Shown piece after piece: positions 22,640-32,990 of a stretch of DNA of 64,000 bases (position 1 is its first letter; every line of letters starts with the position of its first letter). The DNA is from Sternotherus odoratus (taxonomy: Eukaryota; Chordata; Testudines; Kinosternidae): contig JAVMKO010000001.1 of the NCBI GenBank assembly GCA_032164245.1, positions 74,583,892 to 74,647,891 on the forward strand. The letters are read 5' to 3'. Both the position numbers and the translations under genes were made by a program. Below the pieces are notes generated by a model. It had not been told where the DNA came from and ran no database searches. It was given only the letters and a program-made list of their open reading frames with translations.

Positions 22640-23530
22640 AAGAGGATGGGGGAACCCCACCCCCATCCACTCCCTCCCACTTCCCGCCCCTTGACTGCCC
22701 CCCTCAGACTCCCCCCTCACTCCTTGTCCCCTGACTGCCCCCTCCTGGGACCCCTGCTCCTAACGCCCCCCCCCCAGGATCCCACCCCTTATCTAAGCCT
22801 CCCTGCTCCTTGTGCCCTGATTGCCCCCTCCTGAGACTCCCCCACCCTAACCACCCCCCTAGGATCCTACCTCCTACATGTCCCCGACCCTTATCCACAC
22901 CCCCACCCCAGACAGACCCCCAGGACTCCACACCTATCCAATCGCTCCCTGCCCCCTAAGAGGACCCCCCCCCTAGAAACTCTGACCCATCCAACCCCTT
23001 GCTCTCTGTCCCTTGACTTCCCTGACCCCTCTCCACACCCCTGCCCCCTGAAAGGCCCTCCCAGAACCCCCGACCCATCCTCAGCAGAGCGCACAGTCCG
23101 TCCCTGCCCCCGCAGAGTACTGCGGAACGGCGCACTGGGTAGCAGGGGAAGAGGAGAACTACAGCTGCCGGAGACCCCGATACGAGCAGCGGGGCCGGCA
23201 ATCTAAGGCTGCAGGGAAGTAGGGGAGGGGGAGGAAGAGAAGGAGGAGCAGGGGGAGGGGGAGGGGAGGAGCTCTAGAGCTGCCGGAGGCCACCTGGCCA
23301 GTGATCTGAAGCTGCAGGGGAGGGCAGGGGTGAAGCGGGAGAGGGGTTCTGGCTGCCGGAGGCCTCATGCCAGCGGCTCAATCCAACAGGCCACCCTGCC
23401 AGCCACGCTCTGCATGGGGGGAGGGGAGGAAATCCTGGACATTTTTAGATATTTACAAATTCCCCCCGGATGCTATTTTTAACCCAAAAAGCTGGACATG
23501 TCCAGGAGAATCTGTACGAATGGTAACCCT
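22640..23530. mobile_element. GC-rich non-autonomous DNA transposon, partial
   Basis: A C-rich low-complexity block (22655-23060) is followed by purine-rich sequence and an end reading AAGCTGGACATGTCCAGG and GAATGGTAACCCTATT. This ending resembles dispersed chelonian elements whose termini read TAGGGTTACCATAC in reverse. The left terminus is not visible, so the copy is truncated. It lies in AGBL3 intron 1 sequence. Confidence 0.45.
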
Positions 23531-24109
23531 ATTCTATTGTTGCTTAAATTAGGCCGTCAGCTACCTGGAAGCACAGTCAATTCCCTCCAGGTAAAGGCAG
23601 AGACTTAAAGCGAGGTTTGAAAGACAGGCAAAGTTTATTTTGTGCACAAAAGGAGTCACAGGGTTAATACCTAAAAATGAGTGGCTCCCTTTAGAGCCTT
23701 ACAAGATGATTTTTATAGGCAAAACCCACAAAAGCTGAGGAGTTACAGCATTTTGCTAAATCATTGTTTTTACTTTTTTACATCCTGTTAATTTTAGGGT
23801 TTTTTTATTACTTAACACACTACACTGTTTATTTGAACTTAGCACACTTAACTACATTTTTTGCTAAGTATTGCTAAACTGAAACAGCTATTTTTCATAA
23901 CAAATTAATCAGTAATATTGCTAATACTTACTTAATGTTAGAAGCATTAGCTGGCACTTAGTTCCTCTTTTTCACCAACACTGATCTGTAGTTCTGCTTT
24001 TTAGCTCTGCATCTGCAGTTTCTGTATTTTCTAATGATCTGTGATCTTACACCCTGAGCTAAGACTTATTGATTTCATGGTTGTTCTATAATTTATCTAA
24101 CACTATGAA
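23531..24109. other. AGBL3 intron, nothing recognised
   Basis: AT-rich; I see no gene or named repeat. Confidence 0.6.
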
Positions 24110-24204
24110 AACAGAAAGAAGTCCGGTGGCACCTTTTTAAGGTGCTGCCTGACTACTCATTGTTTTTGTGATACAGATTAACACGGCTCTGATACTTGCC
24201 TTCT
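24110..24204 (+). mobile_element. Penelope-like element tail fragment
   Basis: GTCCGGTGGCACCTTTTTAA and then CAGATTAACACGGCTCTGAT form the tail that follows the hammerhead in Penelope-like copies of this genome (compare 11361-11432). The ribozyme part is absent. Confidence 0.6.
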
Positions 24205-24349
24205 ATGAAAATATTTCTTTATAGTGACAAGTAGGCATTATGCCACCAAGATGCCATCACTAGCTGCATTCAAGGAAAGATAAAACAAACATTAGAGGAT
24301 GCCATAAAAGGAAACCCTTTGAAAAAAAGAAAAGAATGGATAACTAGAT

Positions 24350-24526
24350 CTGCTGGTAACAAAGTCCTGTGGCACCTTAAAGACTAACTATAAAGTTTTG
24401 AAGCACAAGCTTTCGTGGGCTAATACCCACTTCTTCCACTGCTTGCATCCGACGAAGTGGGTATTAGCCCACGAAAGCTTATGCTTCAAAACTTTATAGT
24501 CTTTAAGGTGCCACAGGACTTTGTTA
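24350..24526. mobile_element. Head-to-head Penelope-like fold-back with two hammerhead-like motifs
   Basis: An almost perfect inverted repeat: CAAAGTCCTGTGGCACCTTA at the left reads back at the right, and the arms meet at a short centre near 24430-24450. The right arm (plus) contains CCGACGA, stem II AGTGGG-TATTAG-CCCAC, GAAA, GC-TTAT-GC: a minimal hammerhead with one core change (CTG to CCG). The left arm (minus) keeps stem II and GAAA but has TGGAAGA in place of CTGANGA. Confidence 0.8.
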
Positions 24527-24893
24527 GATCTGCTGGAAGATCTTTGGGATGGTGTTTATATTAACCTTTTCTCTAAAACTCTCCCAGTGTTGCTAATATG
24601 AGCACAACTGCTGTAATTGCAATGGAGATAAAGCTAGAGGGTGGAACTGGAATGTAGGCATCAGCAGATTTCCATGCTAGAGAATTCTCTACTGCACTTT
24701 CCTCACAGACTCCTCGATAAAGGGAAGGGATGTGGTTGTAGAAGGGAGAAATGCCAGAGCATACTGTACTCACTCTAACTATTCTACTGGCCCAAAGAGG
24801 GGCACTGCAACAAAGCAGACCTAGGCTGCTCTGACTTATGGCAGGAGACTCAAACAGTCCCTGATTGCTTCCAGAAGCTGGAGCAAACTGTAA

Positions 24894-25677
24894 GGCTGAG
24901 GTTAGACTGGGGCTGTTTTAGCGCTAAAACCCCTCTTTAGCGCTACAATAGCACTGCCAGTACACACTCCCAAGGCACTTTTTCCGCTTTTACTGACCTT
25001 TTAAAGCGGTACTGGTATACCTCAAAACGAGAGGAATAAAGCTCTCAGCGCTGCTGTTTTAACGCAAGGGATGCAATGTGTACTACCCTTGCGTTATAGT
25101 GAGCCTCCAGCCTCCGGCATCCTGGCCCAGAATTCCAAATTCCATCCTCCCTGGCCACCATTTAAAACTCTTCTGTCCGTCCTCGGTGACCCCACATCAG
25201 ACCCTCCCCCTCAGTCCTTTTGAAATTTGGAAAGCCGGCCCGCTACTGCGGGCACGGCTGCCGGGTCCCCTGCTGCTGTGGGCGGCAGGGCTGTGGTGTC
25301 CCCTGCTGCTGTGGCCGGCAGCCCGGAGGCGCTCCCAGCCCCTGCACCAGTCCCCACCGCTGAAACCCCCCCAAGTAAATGGTTAGGGAAGGGAGGTGCA
25401 GAGCCTGTCAGTTTCGGAAATGAAACTGACAGCCAGAAGTTCCCTCCCTTCCCAGTCCCCCCTCACCCCACTCCTTTGCAAAGAGGGCTGCACCCAGCTG
25501 AATGCTGGGATACCTGCCCTATCCCGCAACTGCTTCTGCCGCCAAAAGCGGGACAAATCTGTTCGCTCTCTGCCGCTAGAGGGATTCAATCTGGACACCC
25601 TCTAGCGCAACAGCTGTAGCGCTAAAGCGGGAAGCGCTATAAACAATAGCGCTTCCCCCTGTAGTCTAACCACAGCC
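24894..25677. mobile_element. Harbinger-type MITE with TAA target duplication
   Basis: The termini GGCTGAGGTTAGACT and, reversed, GGCTGTGGTTAGACT match at 14 of 15 positions. Both sides are flanked by TAA (24891-24893 and 25678-25680), as PIF/Harbinger elements require. Subterminal copies of AGCGCTA occur at both ends. The GC-rich interior has no transposase frame. Confidence 0.8.
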
Positions 25678-26639
25678 TAAAGATGATGCACAGCCATCTT
25701 TGCCTCTGCACTGAACAGAGCATAGCTTGGCTGCTGTTCAGAATCAAGGCTTCTGTTCATTTGATTCTCTTTCCCCGTGAGAAGATTCAGATTTTGCAAA
25801 GTAGCAGTAGATTTAAACTGGCAGAATTCTTGTTATTTTCACTGCTGCCCCCAGCGTTTTGAACTGCAGCATGAAACAGGTCAGTTTTCTCTATTTTACT
25901 CTGTTGCTGTTTGGCAAAGTTACCAGCAGAAGCGAAGGCCCTGGAGCAGTGTTCTGCTGCTGAGTAAAATGATGCATGGTTTACATTTGGAAGGATTTTT
26001 TTTCTCTTTGTGCTAGAAGCTTCAACTTTCAAAAGAGAAATGACAAATTAATAGTTTAGGTCCCAATGATCACCAGGGGCATCTAGGCAAGTGTGTTTTT
26101 CATACTCTCTTTACACAACTCAGCAGATTAACTGAGAGAGAAGGAAGTTCACAGAGGGGGATCAGGCTTAATTTGTGCCTCTGAGTTTTTGTCCAGATGC
26201 CTTGGTGCGAGCTTTCTTCAGCAGGTGGCCACACGCTGGCTGGCTTGTCCCATATTACATGTCTGATCCCCTCTCAGGCACTGAGGCTGTTCTCCTGGAA
26301 GTCCCACCCCATCCTGTCCAGGCCCCATTTTACCTCCACTACACTATACACAGCATCGCCAATTTACACTCACACCGACAGCCCGCCATGAATCCCACCC
26401 CCAATCACCCCCACCATACACCCCACTGATCCCAACACTCTTCCATACTCCCCCACCCCCTCTCACCCCAAAACACTGCACCATACACCCAACCCTCACT
26501 GACCCCAACACCCCACCATACACCCCACTGATCCCAACACTCTGCCATACTCCCCACCCCCTCTCACCCCAACATACACCCAACCCCCACTCACCCCAAC
26601 ACCCCACCATACACCCCCTTACCCTTCCCCCCTCTCTAC
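25678..26639. other. AGBL3 intron / promoter-proximal flank with C-rich tandem repeat
   Basis: Positions 26390-26630 hold a degenerate C-rich tandem repeat (CACCATACACCCCACTGATC and variants). The remainder is unremarkable. Confidence 0.6.
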
Positions 26640-27010
26640 TAACGCAGGTTCTGGGCCCCTAACCCAGCTCGCCCTACCTGAGCCCCGCCCTAGTCCCGCC
26701 CAGGGCGCGGAGCCCAAGGGGGCGGATATCCCGCCCATGAGCCGCCGCCCGGTTGCCTCCGCAACCGAGTTCTCCGCCAATCTCGCGAGAAGTCTGCCTG
26801 CCGCCGGGCTGAGCCGCGGCGAAGGCTCGGAGCAGAGCCCGTGTGCCGAGGGCGGGGTGACGGTTCCCGGGGTGTAGCGGGGCCTCGTCCCCGCCGGGCC
26901 CCGTGTCCTCTCCCGCCCTACTTGGCCCCCTTTGCCGGGGCCCCGCCCCCACTGCAGCTGCCCTTATAGGCAGGAACCGGGGCTCGAAGCGGGGGAGGCG
27001 CCGTCAGCCC
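26640..27010 (-). promoter_or_regulatory. AGBL3: CpG-island promoter assigned to AGBL3
   Basis: The only dense CpG cluster outside repeats, about 4.2 kb upstream of the AGBL3 start codon. It has GGGCGG boxes, CCAAT, a perfect TCTCGCGAGA element and an X-box (separate entry). On the minus strand GCTCAG/GTAGGG gives a possible first-exon donor at 26678/26677. No TATA box is seen. Assignment to AGBL3 rests on position and orientation; an unseen plus-strand transcript could share it. Confidence 0.7.
26752..26790. promoter_or_regulatory. X-box (RFX), CCAAT and TCTCGCGAGA cluster
   Basis: GTTGCCTCCGCAAC at 26752-26765 matches the 14-bp RFX X-box pattern GTTRCC-NN-GGYAAC at all but one position. 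CCAAT follows at 26776-26780 and TCTCGCGAGA at 26781-26790. RFX factors drive ciliary genes, which fits a tubulin deglutamylase. Confidence 0.65.
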
Positions 27011-27589
27011 CCCAGGCTGTCTCCAGCTCGTACCACTGGCAAACCCGAGCAAAGTCGGGGTGTTGCTGGCTTGTGAGCCCGGCTTCCCTGTGCCCAGCTG
27101 TGGGTAGAAGCTCGCTTTAAATGAGTCCAGCTATAAAGCAAGAAAGTGGGGGCGTCTCAAGTAATCCCCGGGAGCTGGGGCTTTATGCTGCAAGAGTTGG
27201 CAACTCTGACACCAGTCTCGGCTGGGATTCTTGGGCAGTCCCCCAATACTGCACTGCATTGCATTGCCTCCCGTGTGCTCCCTTGATGGGGGCAGGGGGG
27301 CATTAGTGCAGATTGCTTTTTCCACTGGAAAGCTGAGTTGGAAATAGGGAGAGAGATTCCTGTAAATTGATGGTTCAAATGTTGCAGACACAATCTGAGA
27401 GGGCTGATCAACCTAGATCAAAATTTTCACATGGCTCCATCTGCTTACCAAGCATTTAAAAAACTAGCATTGAAATATAACCTGGAGGAACCAACTAAAA
27501 TGTTTCAACTAGGGTTTCCATTTGAGTGTCCTTGTTTCTCTAGAGTTGAGGTCTCAGGGTCATGAGGAATTGAGATTATATAGGTGAGG
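27011..27589. other. Intergenic, downstream edge of CpG island
   Basis: No repeat or gene recognised. The open frames near 27120-27400 lack any protein similarity known to me. Confidence 0.5.
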
Positions 27590-27755
27590 TAGTGCACAAA
27601 GCAGCATGATCTAATGGCTAGAGCACTAGACTATAATTCAGGAGACTTGGGTTCTATTTCTGGCTTGGCTACTAGCCGGCTGGGTGACTTTGAACAAGTC
27701 ACTTGACCTCTCTCAGCCTCAGTGTTGTGATTTGTGAAGTGGGGATAATGATATG
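27590..27755 (+). mobile_element. MIR-type CORE-SINE
   Basis: The tRNA-like head has A-box-like CTAATGGCTAGAGCACTAGA and B-box-like GGTTCTATTTC. It is followed by the MIR core (GGGTGACTTTGAACAAGTC, GACCTCTCTCAGCCTCAG) and GGGGATAATGA. Confidence 0.85.
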
Positions 27756-28653
27756 GACAAAGGGTGGCTACTTGTGCATTCCAGGAATACAGGACATTCT
27801 AGTACTGCTGGGAATGGTGGGGGCTTGCCCTCACTGATGTGACCTTGCCTGCATGATGCATGTGAACTTGATGTCAGATCACAGGGGGCTGCATTGTTAA
27901 GGAGCACAGTGCTCCGCCTGTACTGATGTGGCGTGTGCAAGGTCATGCCAGTGTAGTGACATGCTCTTCCGAAAGTCACCCCCCCATTATACCAGACAAA
28001 ACCACGTCCGATTTTGTCTCAGTGCCAGATGGGACAAGCCTTAAAAAGCAGGATTGCCTTGTTCAGTGGTGCCTAACCTTGTTACACAGGAGAGCCACAT
28101 AAAACTAACAACCTGGTGTGGGCCAAACTGATTCTACATATTTTAATAAGATTTAAAGTCACCGGTATTGATTTGTATTTTAAGTTCAGCTTGTTTTGTA
28201 TGTAATTAAGTAGGTTATTTCTATGTACACTATTGTTTATTTACACAATTGTGTGACCTAAAATGATGTAAATACGATGACAAAAAGCTAATGAATAGTA
28301 TAATGTGTTGAAGTAGACCCCGGGCCTTATGAAATGCTCTGGTGAGCCCTGTCTGGCCTATGGGCTGTAGGCAGGGCACACCAGGTCTAGCTTAAAACCA
28401 GATGCTTGGGGCTGCCTATACAGCAGACAAAATGCTTTGAAATCTGCTGAAGAAGAAAGCTGTATAAGCGCTAATGTTAAGGCTGTAAGAAAGTTGTGAT
28501 TTTTTTTTTTTTGGTTCAAAAGTTGCTGCCCCAGTTTGTTAAAGCTGCAGTTTTGGAGCAGTCAGCTCAAGTACCACAAAAGGTACTGTGCAGGGAGCAG
28601 GTGTGTGTAGGCAGCTGCGGGGAGACAGGACCTAAACTCTTGTTTTGTAACTG
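27756..28653. other. Intergenic; possible old repeat 28070-28390
   Basis: The segment GGTGCCTAACCTTG...GGAGAGCCACATAA to GGGCACACCAGGTCTAGC looks like a dispersed repeat but I cannot name it. A T run lies at 28501-28512. No gene seen. Confidence 0.45.
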
Positions 28654-28663
28654 ACTAGATGTT

Positions 28664-28779
28664 AGGGTGACCAGACAGCAGGTGTGAAAAACTGGGACAG
28701 AAGGTAGGGGGTAATAGGAGCCTATATAAGGAAAAGACCCCAAAATTGGGACTGTCCCTGTAAAATCAGGACATCTGGG
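28664..28779. mobile_element. Short non-autonomous element, AGGGTGACCAGACAGC family
   Basis: It starts AGGGTGACCAGACAGCAGG and ends near CAGGACATCTGGG. It is flanked by identical 10-bp direct repeats ACTAGATGTT (28654-28663 and 28780-28789). Related copies are at 33742-33865, at the end of the block finishing at 32333, and truncated at 36788-36830. Confidence 0.65.
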
Positions 28780-28789
28780 ACTAGATGTT

Positions 28790-29880
28790 GAGTTGGCAAC
28801 AGGGTCCTTTACCCTCACCAGTGCTGCCCCAGGGTTCGGGCTGGCTTGCTGGGTGCTGGCCCTGCTTGTGACAGACTCTGCCTGTGGCACCATGCTGGGG
28901 CCTCCCCAACTCCCGTCCCCACTTGCAGCTGGGCTCTGGGGTCTTTCCCTGCTCATCTTGCTCCTGGGTAGCCAGGTGGCCCAGCGAGCCAGAGGTGGGG
29001 GAGCCTGGTCCTGACCTGCACAGCTCTTGGGTCCTCTCCTTGTTTGCCCCCACCCCTCCTCATAGCTATCAAAGTAAATATAATCAAGTAAACTTTGCCC
29101 TTAAGTCCTGCAAACAAATATTAATTAACCACTCCCTCCTTCTAGCTAGACATGCTATTAAAGAGGTTTAAAAGTAATTTACCTTAAATCCTGATTTTTC
29201 TTGTGGGTCCACAGTATTATTCCTTTAAACTTCAGTTGTTTTAAACAATGTTGATGTTACTGAAGGCTTAATAATTAGGGATTAGTAAATACAAGTATGA
29301 GATTGGGTATGTGGAAGACTGAGAAGTCACTTTCTTAAAACAGTAGCCTTCCTTTTATGCTGCGTGTGTAAACTTTTGTGCCCTAGATAAATAATAGATT
29401 ATGGTGTCTTTCTTGCCTTGCTAATGAGAAGGCAGCATCATGAAAGCCATCCCTAATCTATTGTTCCAGGCAACTGTCAGAGATCTTAGAGTGGCAGTGA
29501 AGAAGGGCAAGGAATGATATAAACAAAGAAATGAAAGTCCACCTAGACCTCACCCTCTCTCCTCCAGAAAAGTACATTGACTACAGGAGAAATGGCACAG
29601 TATTGTGAAGCAATCATTCTTTTAGATTAATGAAATGGAACAGACTAAGTGATGAAATTATAGTGAGACAGAAAGAGGCTGAGCATGGCTTGCATTTGGA
29701 TATTATTTTTTATTCCTGTTGTATTTGTCTAACCCAGCACTTACTTTGTAAATTATCATGGAGAAGAAACTTAGGTTCCTCTTATTAGTATCATATGTTT
29801 ATCTTGTGACTTTATATCTTGTGACTGAGTCATTATAGCAGGGAGGCTTCATTTAACTGTTGACTTGCTACATGGCAATA
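28790..29880. other. Intergenic, nothing recognised
   Basis: 28790-29040 is mildly GC-rich without recognisable coding; the remainder is AT-rich unique-looking DNA. Confidence 0.55.
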
Positions 29881-30171
29881 CAGTAAAACCTCCATTTAAC
29901 GGACTAATTCGGGCGAGAGGGTGTCCGTTAAATCAAAAAGTCCGTTATTTAATAATAATAAAATAAATGAACTGTCGGAGCAGCAGCCCGCCTGCCACAG
30001 GGTCGGGGCGGCAGCTCTGCAGCCCGCCCGCTGCCTGGACCCGGGAGGCAGTCGGGAGCCGGCATCCAGCCCGCCAGAAATGGATCAGGAATGCATCAGA
30101 CTTGCTCAGAAATTTTGTCCGTTGCATCCGAAGTCCGTTAAATCGAGGTCCGTTAAATCGAGGGTTTACTG
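29881..30171. mobile_element. Pogo/Tigger-like mariner MITE with TA target site
   Basis: The left end CAGTAAAACCTCCATTTAAC and the right end (reverse complement CAGTAAACCCTCGATTTAAC) are inverted repeats flanked by TA on both sides (29879-29880 and 30172-30173). Multiple TCCGTTAAAT blocks near both ends are subterminal repeats. The middle (29985-30080) is an unrelated GC-rich filler. Confidence 0.85.
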
Positions 30172-31148
30172 TACATGTGTCAGGCCTGGTTCTTTCTTAG
30201 GACAGAGAATTCAGAATTGGGGTACATCACTCATGAAAAGTTATACAGAGATTTGGTTGTGAAAGCAAATATAGCAATGAGTGAGGATTGTCTCTCAGTA
30301 ATAGAAAATATAGGGTAGGTTGTCCATTTAGAAAATACAATCTACTTTTATACAACACTATTTCTTTGTATCCCTCTCTTTAACCACCACTACCATTACC
30401 CCGGCAATCTCAATGCCATCTGTTCGCCCCCTTTAAAGTCTGATCCCCTAGACAATTCAGTCCCAGTAATTAGCTAGAATGCTGAGTTAGAGTGTGGAAA
30501 GAATTAAGTTTGCCATACTGTACACCTCTGGAGTGTACACCTCGGGTGTACAGTATTGTAAAACCAGAGGTCAGTTACAAAAACACAAATGTGAGGCCCT
30601 AGGTTTGGGGGTTGAAGAGCAAGCTCGCCTTGCACTCATCCTGTTGCTCAACCACAGCTCCTATCCTGCTGGGCTGGGACCAGATTCCCCACTCTGTGTG
30701 TTGTGGTCTGGTGCACAGGATCATAACCCTGGCATTGCCTTCCCATGCGGAAGATCATAAAGTCACTTGGTTTGGGGGTCTTCTCAGATTGGGGCCTCGG
30801 GACAAATTGCCTCCCCAGGAGGTCCTAATTCAGAGAAATGGGCTTTACTAGTGAACATTAGTTATGTTTGAACTTGTCTCCTGCAGTAACGGCTTGGGAA
30901 AATATGATAGTAGCTGCTTAACTGTTGGAAAAGCTCTTTGCTGTAATGAAAATATCCTGATGTGTTCTCCAAAAATTGATGGGAGTTTTGCTGTTTTCTT
31001 CATAGGGAGAAACACTGGGGCTTCTACCTATATAATGGTAATATAATTTTGTGATTGTGCAAGCCTTAAAGTGGTTTATTCTGTAGGTGAAACAAAAATC
31101 ATCACAATTTGACACACAAATGGGAGAGAACGACTTTCCTCTTAAAAA
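30172..31148. other. Intergenic, nothing firmly recognised
   Basis: A local run of GTGTACA repeats (30520-30550: TGTACACCTCTGGAGTGTAC, then GGGTGTACAG) is noted. The GC-richer part 30590-30850 may be an old LTR or LINE piece; unidentified. Confidence 0.45.
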
Positions 31149-31247
31149 ACCGAAGAGTACTTGTGGCACTTGAGAGACTAACCAATTTATTTGAGCATAA
31201 GCTATTGTGGGCTAGACTCCACTTCATCAGAATCATTTCCCCATAAA
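31149..31247 (-). mobile_element. Penelope-like end with hammerhead relic (minus)
   Basis: Read on the minus strand: CTGATGA (intact core box), stem II (AGTGGAGTCTAGCCCAC), then AATA where GAAA is required, GC-TTAT-GC, then the tail CAAATAAATTGGTTAGTC and AAGTGCCACAAGTACTC. The second core box is broken, so it should not self-cleave. Confidence 0.75.
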
Positions 31248-31499
31248 CAGTTATATAACACCCTCTAGTGTCACATGCAGCAAGGAATGTTTCTATTCCT
31301 CTGTACGAAAGCCACTCCTGAGATGTGAATGCTGATGTGGAATATCTGCCCCACTCAAGACAGACGGTTAAAGCAACCCAAAACACACAAACCTCCCTCA
31401 CTTCCCAGCACTCCCCACCCGCCTCCCAGACACTCATCCCATCCCACTATGCCACCTACCCTGGCCGCACTCACCCAGTCCTACTAGGAGGTCTCTGGC

Positions 31500-32333
31500 T
31501 CTTAGGGTGAGAGCCACAATGGGAGTGAGTCAGTCTCAAGACTCACCAGCCAAAAGCACTAGCTCCATGGCTCCCATTGGCCAAGAAAAATGCCAGTGGG
31601 AGCTGCCGGAGCCTGGAGTGGGGCTTGCAGGTAAGCATGCAAAGCCACCCCTCCCAAGAGCCAGAGGGACCTGCCAGGGGCCAAGGTAGGGAGTCCTGAT
31701 GGTGCTTAGCTGGGGGCTCTGTCCTATCCCAGGAAGTATCCAGCAGGCAGGTCCCTCTGGCTCCTGGGATTGGGTCGGGTTGGGGGACGGCCGGGGCCAG
31801 GAAGCATCCGGTAGGTGGGTCGGGGCCAGAGCCAGGTTGGGGGGGCCACCGGAGCCTAGTGTGGGGGTGCGGCCGGGGGCTCTCTGCCCCCTATGTCAGT
31901 GCCTACAAGCATCCCCACCCCTGAAAAATGTGCCGCGGCAGAGACCTGGCTGCCCTGACTCTACCTGGGGCAGTGGGAGGTGAGGCCGATGAGGTTGCAG
32001 ATCCTGGTTGCGGGGGCATCCGGGGGCTCTCTGCCCCCGCTCCCCTCTGCCAGCGCCTACAAGCAGTCCCCCCCCCCCACCCCGGCAGCATGCACTGTGG
32101 CAGAGACCTGGCTTCCCTGACTCTGCCTTGGGCAGTGGGGTCTGCTCCTGTCGGCAGGCGGGTGCCACGGCCGCCCTGGAAGAAGTGGTGAGTGTGGCGC
32201 AGCTGGTGCCGGCCTCTGGAAGGTCCTGATATTGGGACAAAGGGCGTCCAGACTGAAGTATGGTGGGGACGCAGGACAAGTCCCCTAAACTCAGGGCTGT
32301 CCCGATAAAATCGGGATGTCTGGTCACCCTAAC
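31500..32333. mobile_element. GC-rich composite repeat ending in the GGTCACCCTA terminus
   Basis: The right end GTCCCGATAAAATCGGGATG followed by TCTGGTCACCCTAA is the terminus of the same family as 28664-28779. The interior repeats CTGGCTGCCCTGACTCTACC and CTGGCTTCCCTGACTCTGCC blocks. The left end is uncertain. Its many open frames are artefacts of GC richness. Confidence 0.5.
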
Positions 32334-32441
32334 ACCCTGTTCAGCCGGCATGTGGTGGTACGTGCATCATACAGACACAGACCTGCTTTCTGCAACCCTC
32401 CTGCCCCCAACAACTCGCTTCAGCAATTCCCCAAATCAAAG

Positions 32442-32990
32442 CTATTTACCAGGGGCCTCCTCTCCTGTTTGTGCTTCTCCGAGTTCCGACCGGCGAGGCT
32501 CCTCCAGGGTAGAGAAGAGTTCCTGGCTGCATGCGTCTCTGATCTTCAAGTTGTCCTCTGCCTCTGGGTCCCTTTGTCCCTCCACATCCTCATCCAAGAT
32601 TTCCTCCTCCTGGCGAGGTCCACTCTCGACTGGTACGTGATCCACTGAAGTATCCACAGGGACCTTCATAGTGGAGGTGGAGTCACCACTGAGTATCACA
32701 TCCAGCTCTTCATAGAACCGGCAGCTCGTGGTTGCAGCACTGGAGCAGCTTTTTGCCTCCCGCACCTTGTGGTAGGTGTTCCGCAGCTCCTTCACTTTGA
32801 CCCTGAACTGCAGTGTGTACCGGTCATGGCCCCTTTCTGTCATGCATCATGAAATCTGTCCATAGGTATCATCATTTCTATGGCTGGAGGGCAGCTGGGA
32901 CAGGATAGTCTCCTTTCTCCAAATGCTGATGAGGTCCAGCAGCTCGGCATTGCTCCAAGCGGGGGACTGCCTGGTGCATGGAGCAGGCAT
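32442..32990 (-). pseudogene. Dead Harbinger Myb/SANT-like DNA-binding gene
   Basis: Minus strand from ATG at 32990: MPAPCTRQSPAWSNAELLDL, an in-frame TGA after TYGQIS, then ERGHDRYTLQFRVKVKELRN, TTSCRFYEELDVILSG, and an acidic tail ending at a donor-like GGTAAAT. It is homologous in layout to the intact gene at 61079-61628 (trihelix domain with conserved W, RVKIKELR and CRFYxEL). It would be the DNA-binding partner of a Harbinger transposase. The nuclease gene is absent nearby, so the element is a remnant. Confidence 0.8.

Larger units (their letters stand above)
114..26678 (-). other. AGBL3: AGBL3 locus (5' part of gene, truncated by window edge)
   Basis: Gene span, read right to left. A CpG-island first exon (inferred) is followed by seven coding exons at 22427-22492, 19568-19628, 18001-18183, 7487-7594, 3704-3842, 2205-2987 and 114-276. 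All exon ends have AG/GT splice sites and all six internal junctions keep one reading frame (split codons D43, D104, A140, I186, R447), giving 501 residues without a stop. The protein begins MSEDSEK, as I remember for vertebrate AGBL3, and contains the CCP N-terminal beta-sandwich and the M14 zinc carboxypeptidase core. The family removes long glutamate side chains and C-terminal glutamates from tubulin and other proteins in the cytosol, and acts at cilia, flagella and neurons. AGBL2 is the closest alternative; the N terminus and the [13 protein letters not shown] stretch favour AGBL3. The C-terminal exons lie beyond position 1. Confidence 0.93.

Noticed and set aside
25078..25619. Overlapping ORFs of 69-130 codons
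   Set aside because: Interior of the TAA-flanked MITE; composition explains the absence of stops.
27600..27675. tRNA-like sequence with A and B boxes
   Set aside because: Followed directly by the MIR core; it is a SINE head, not a tRNA gene, and lacks a plausible cloverleaf.
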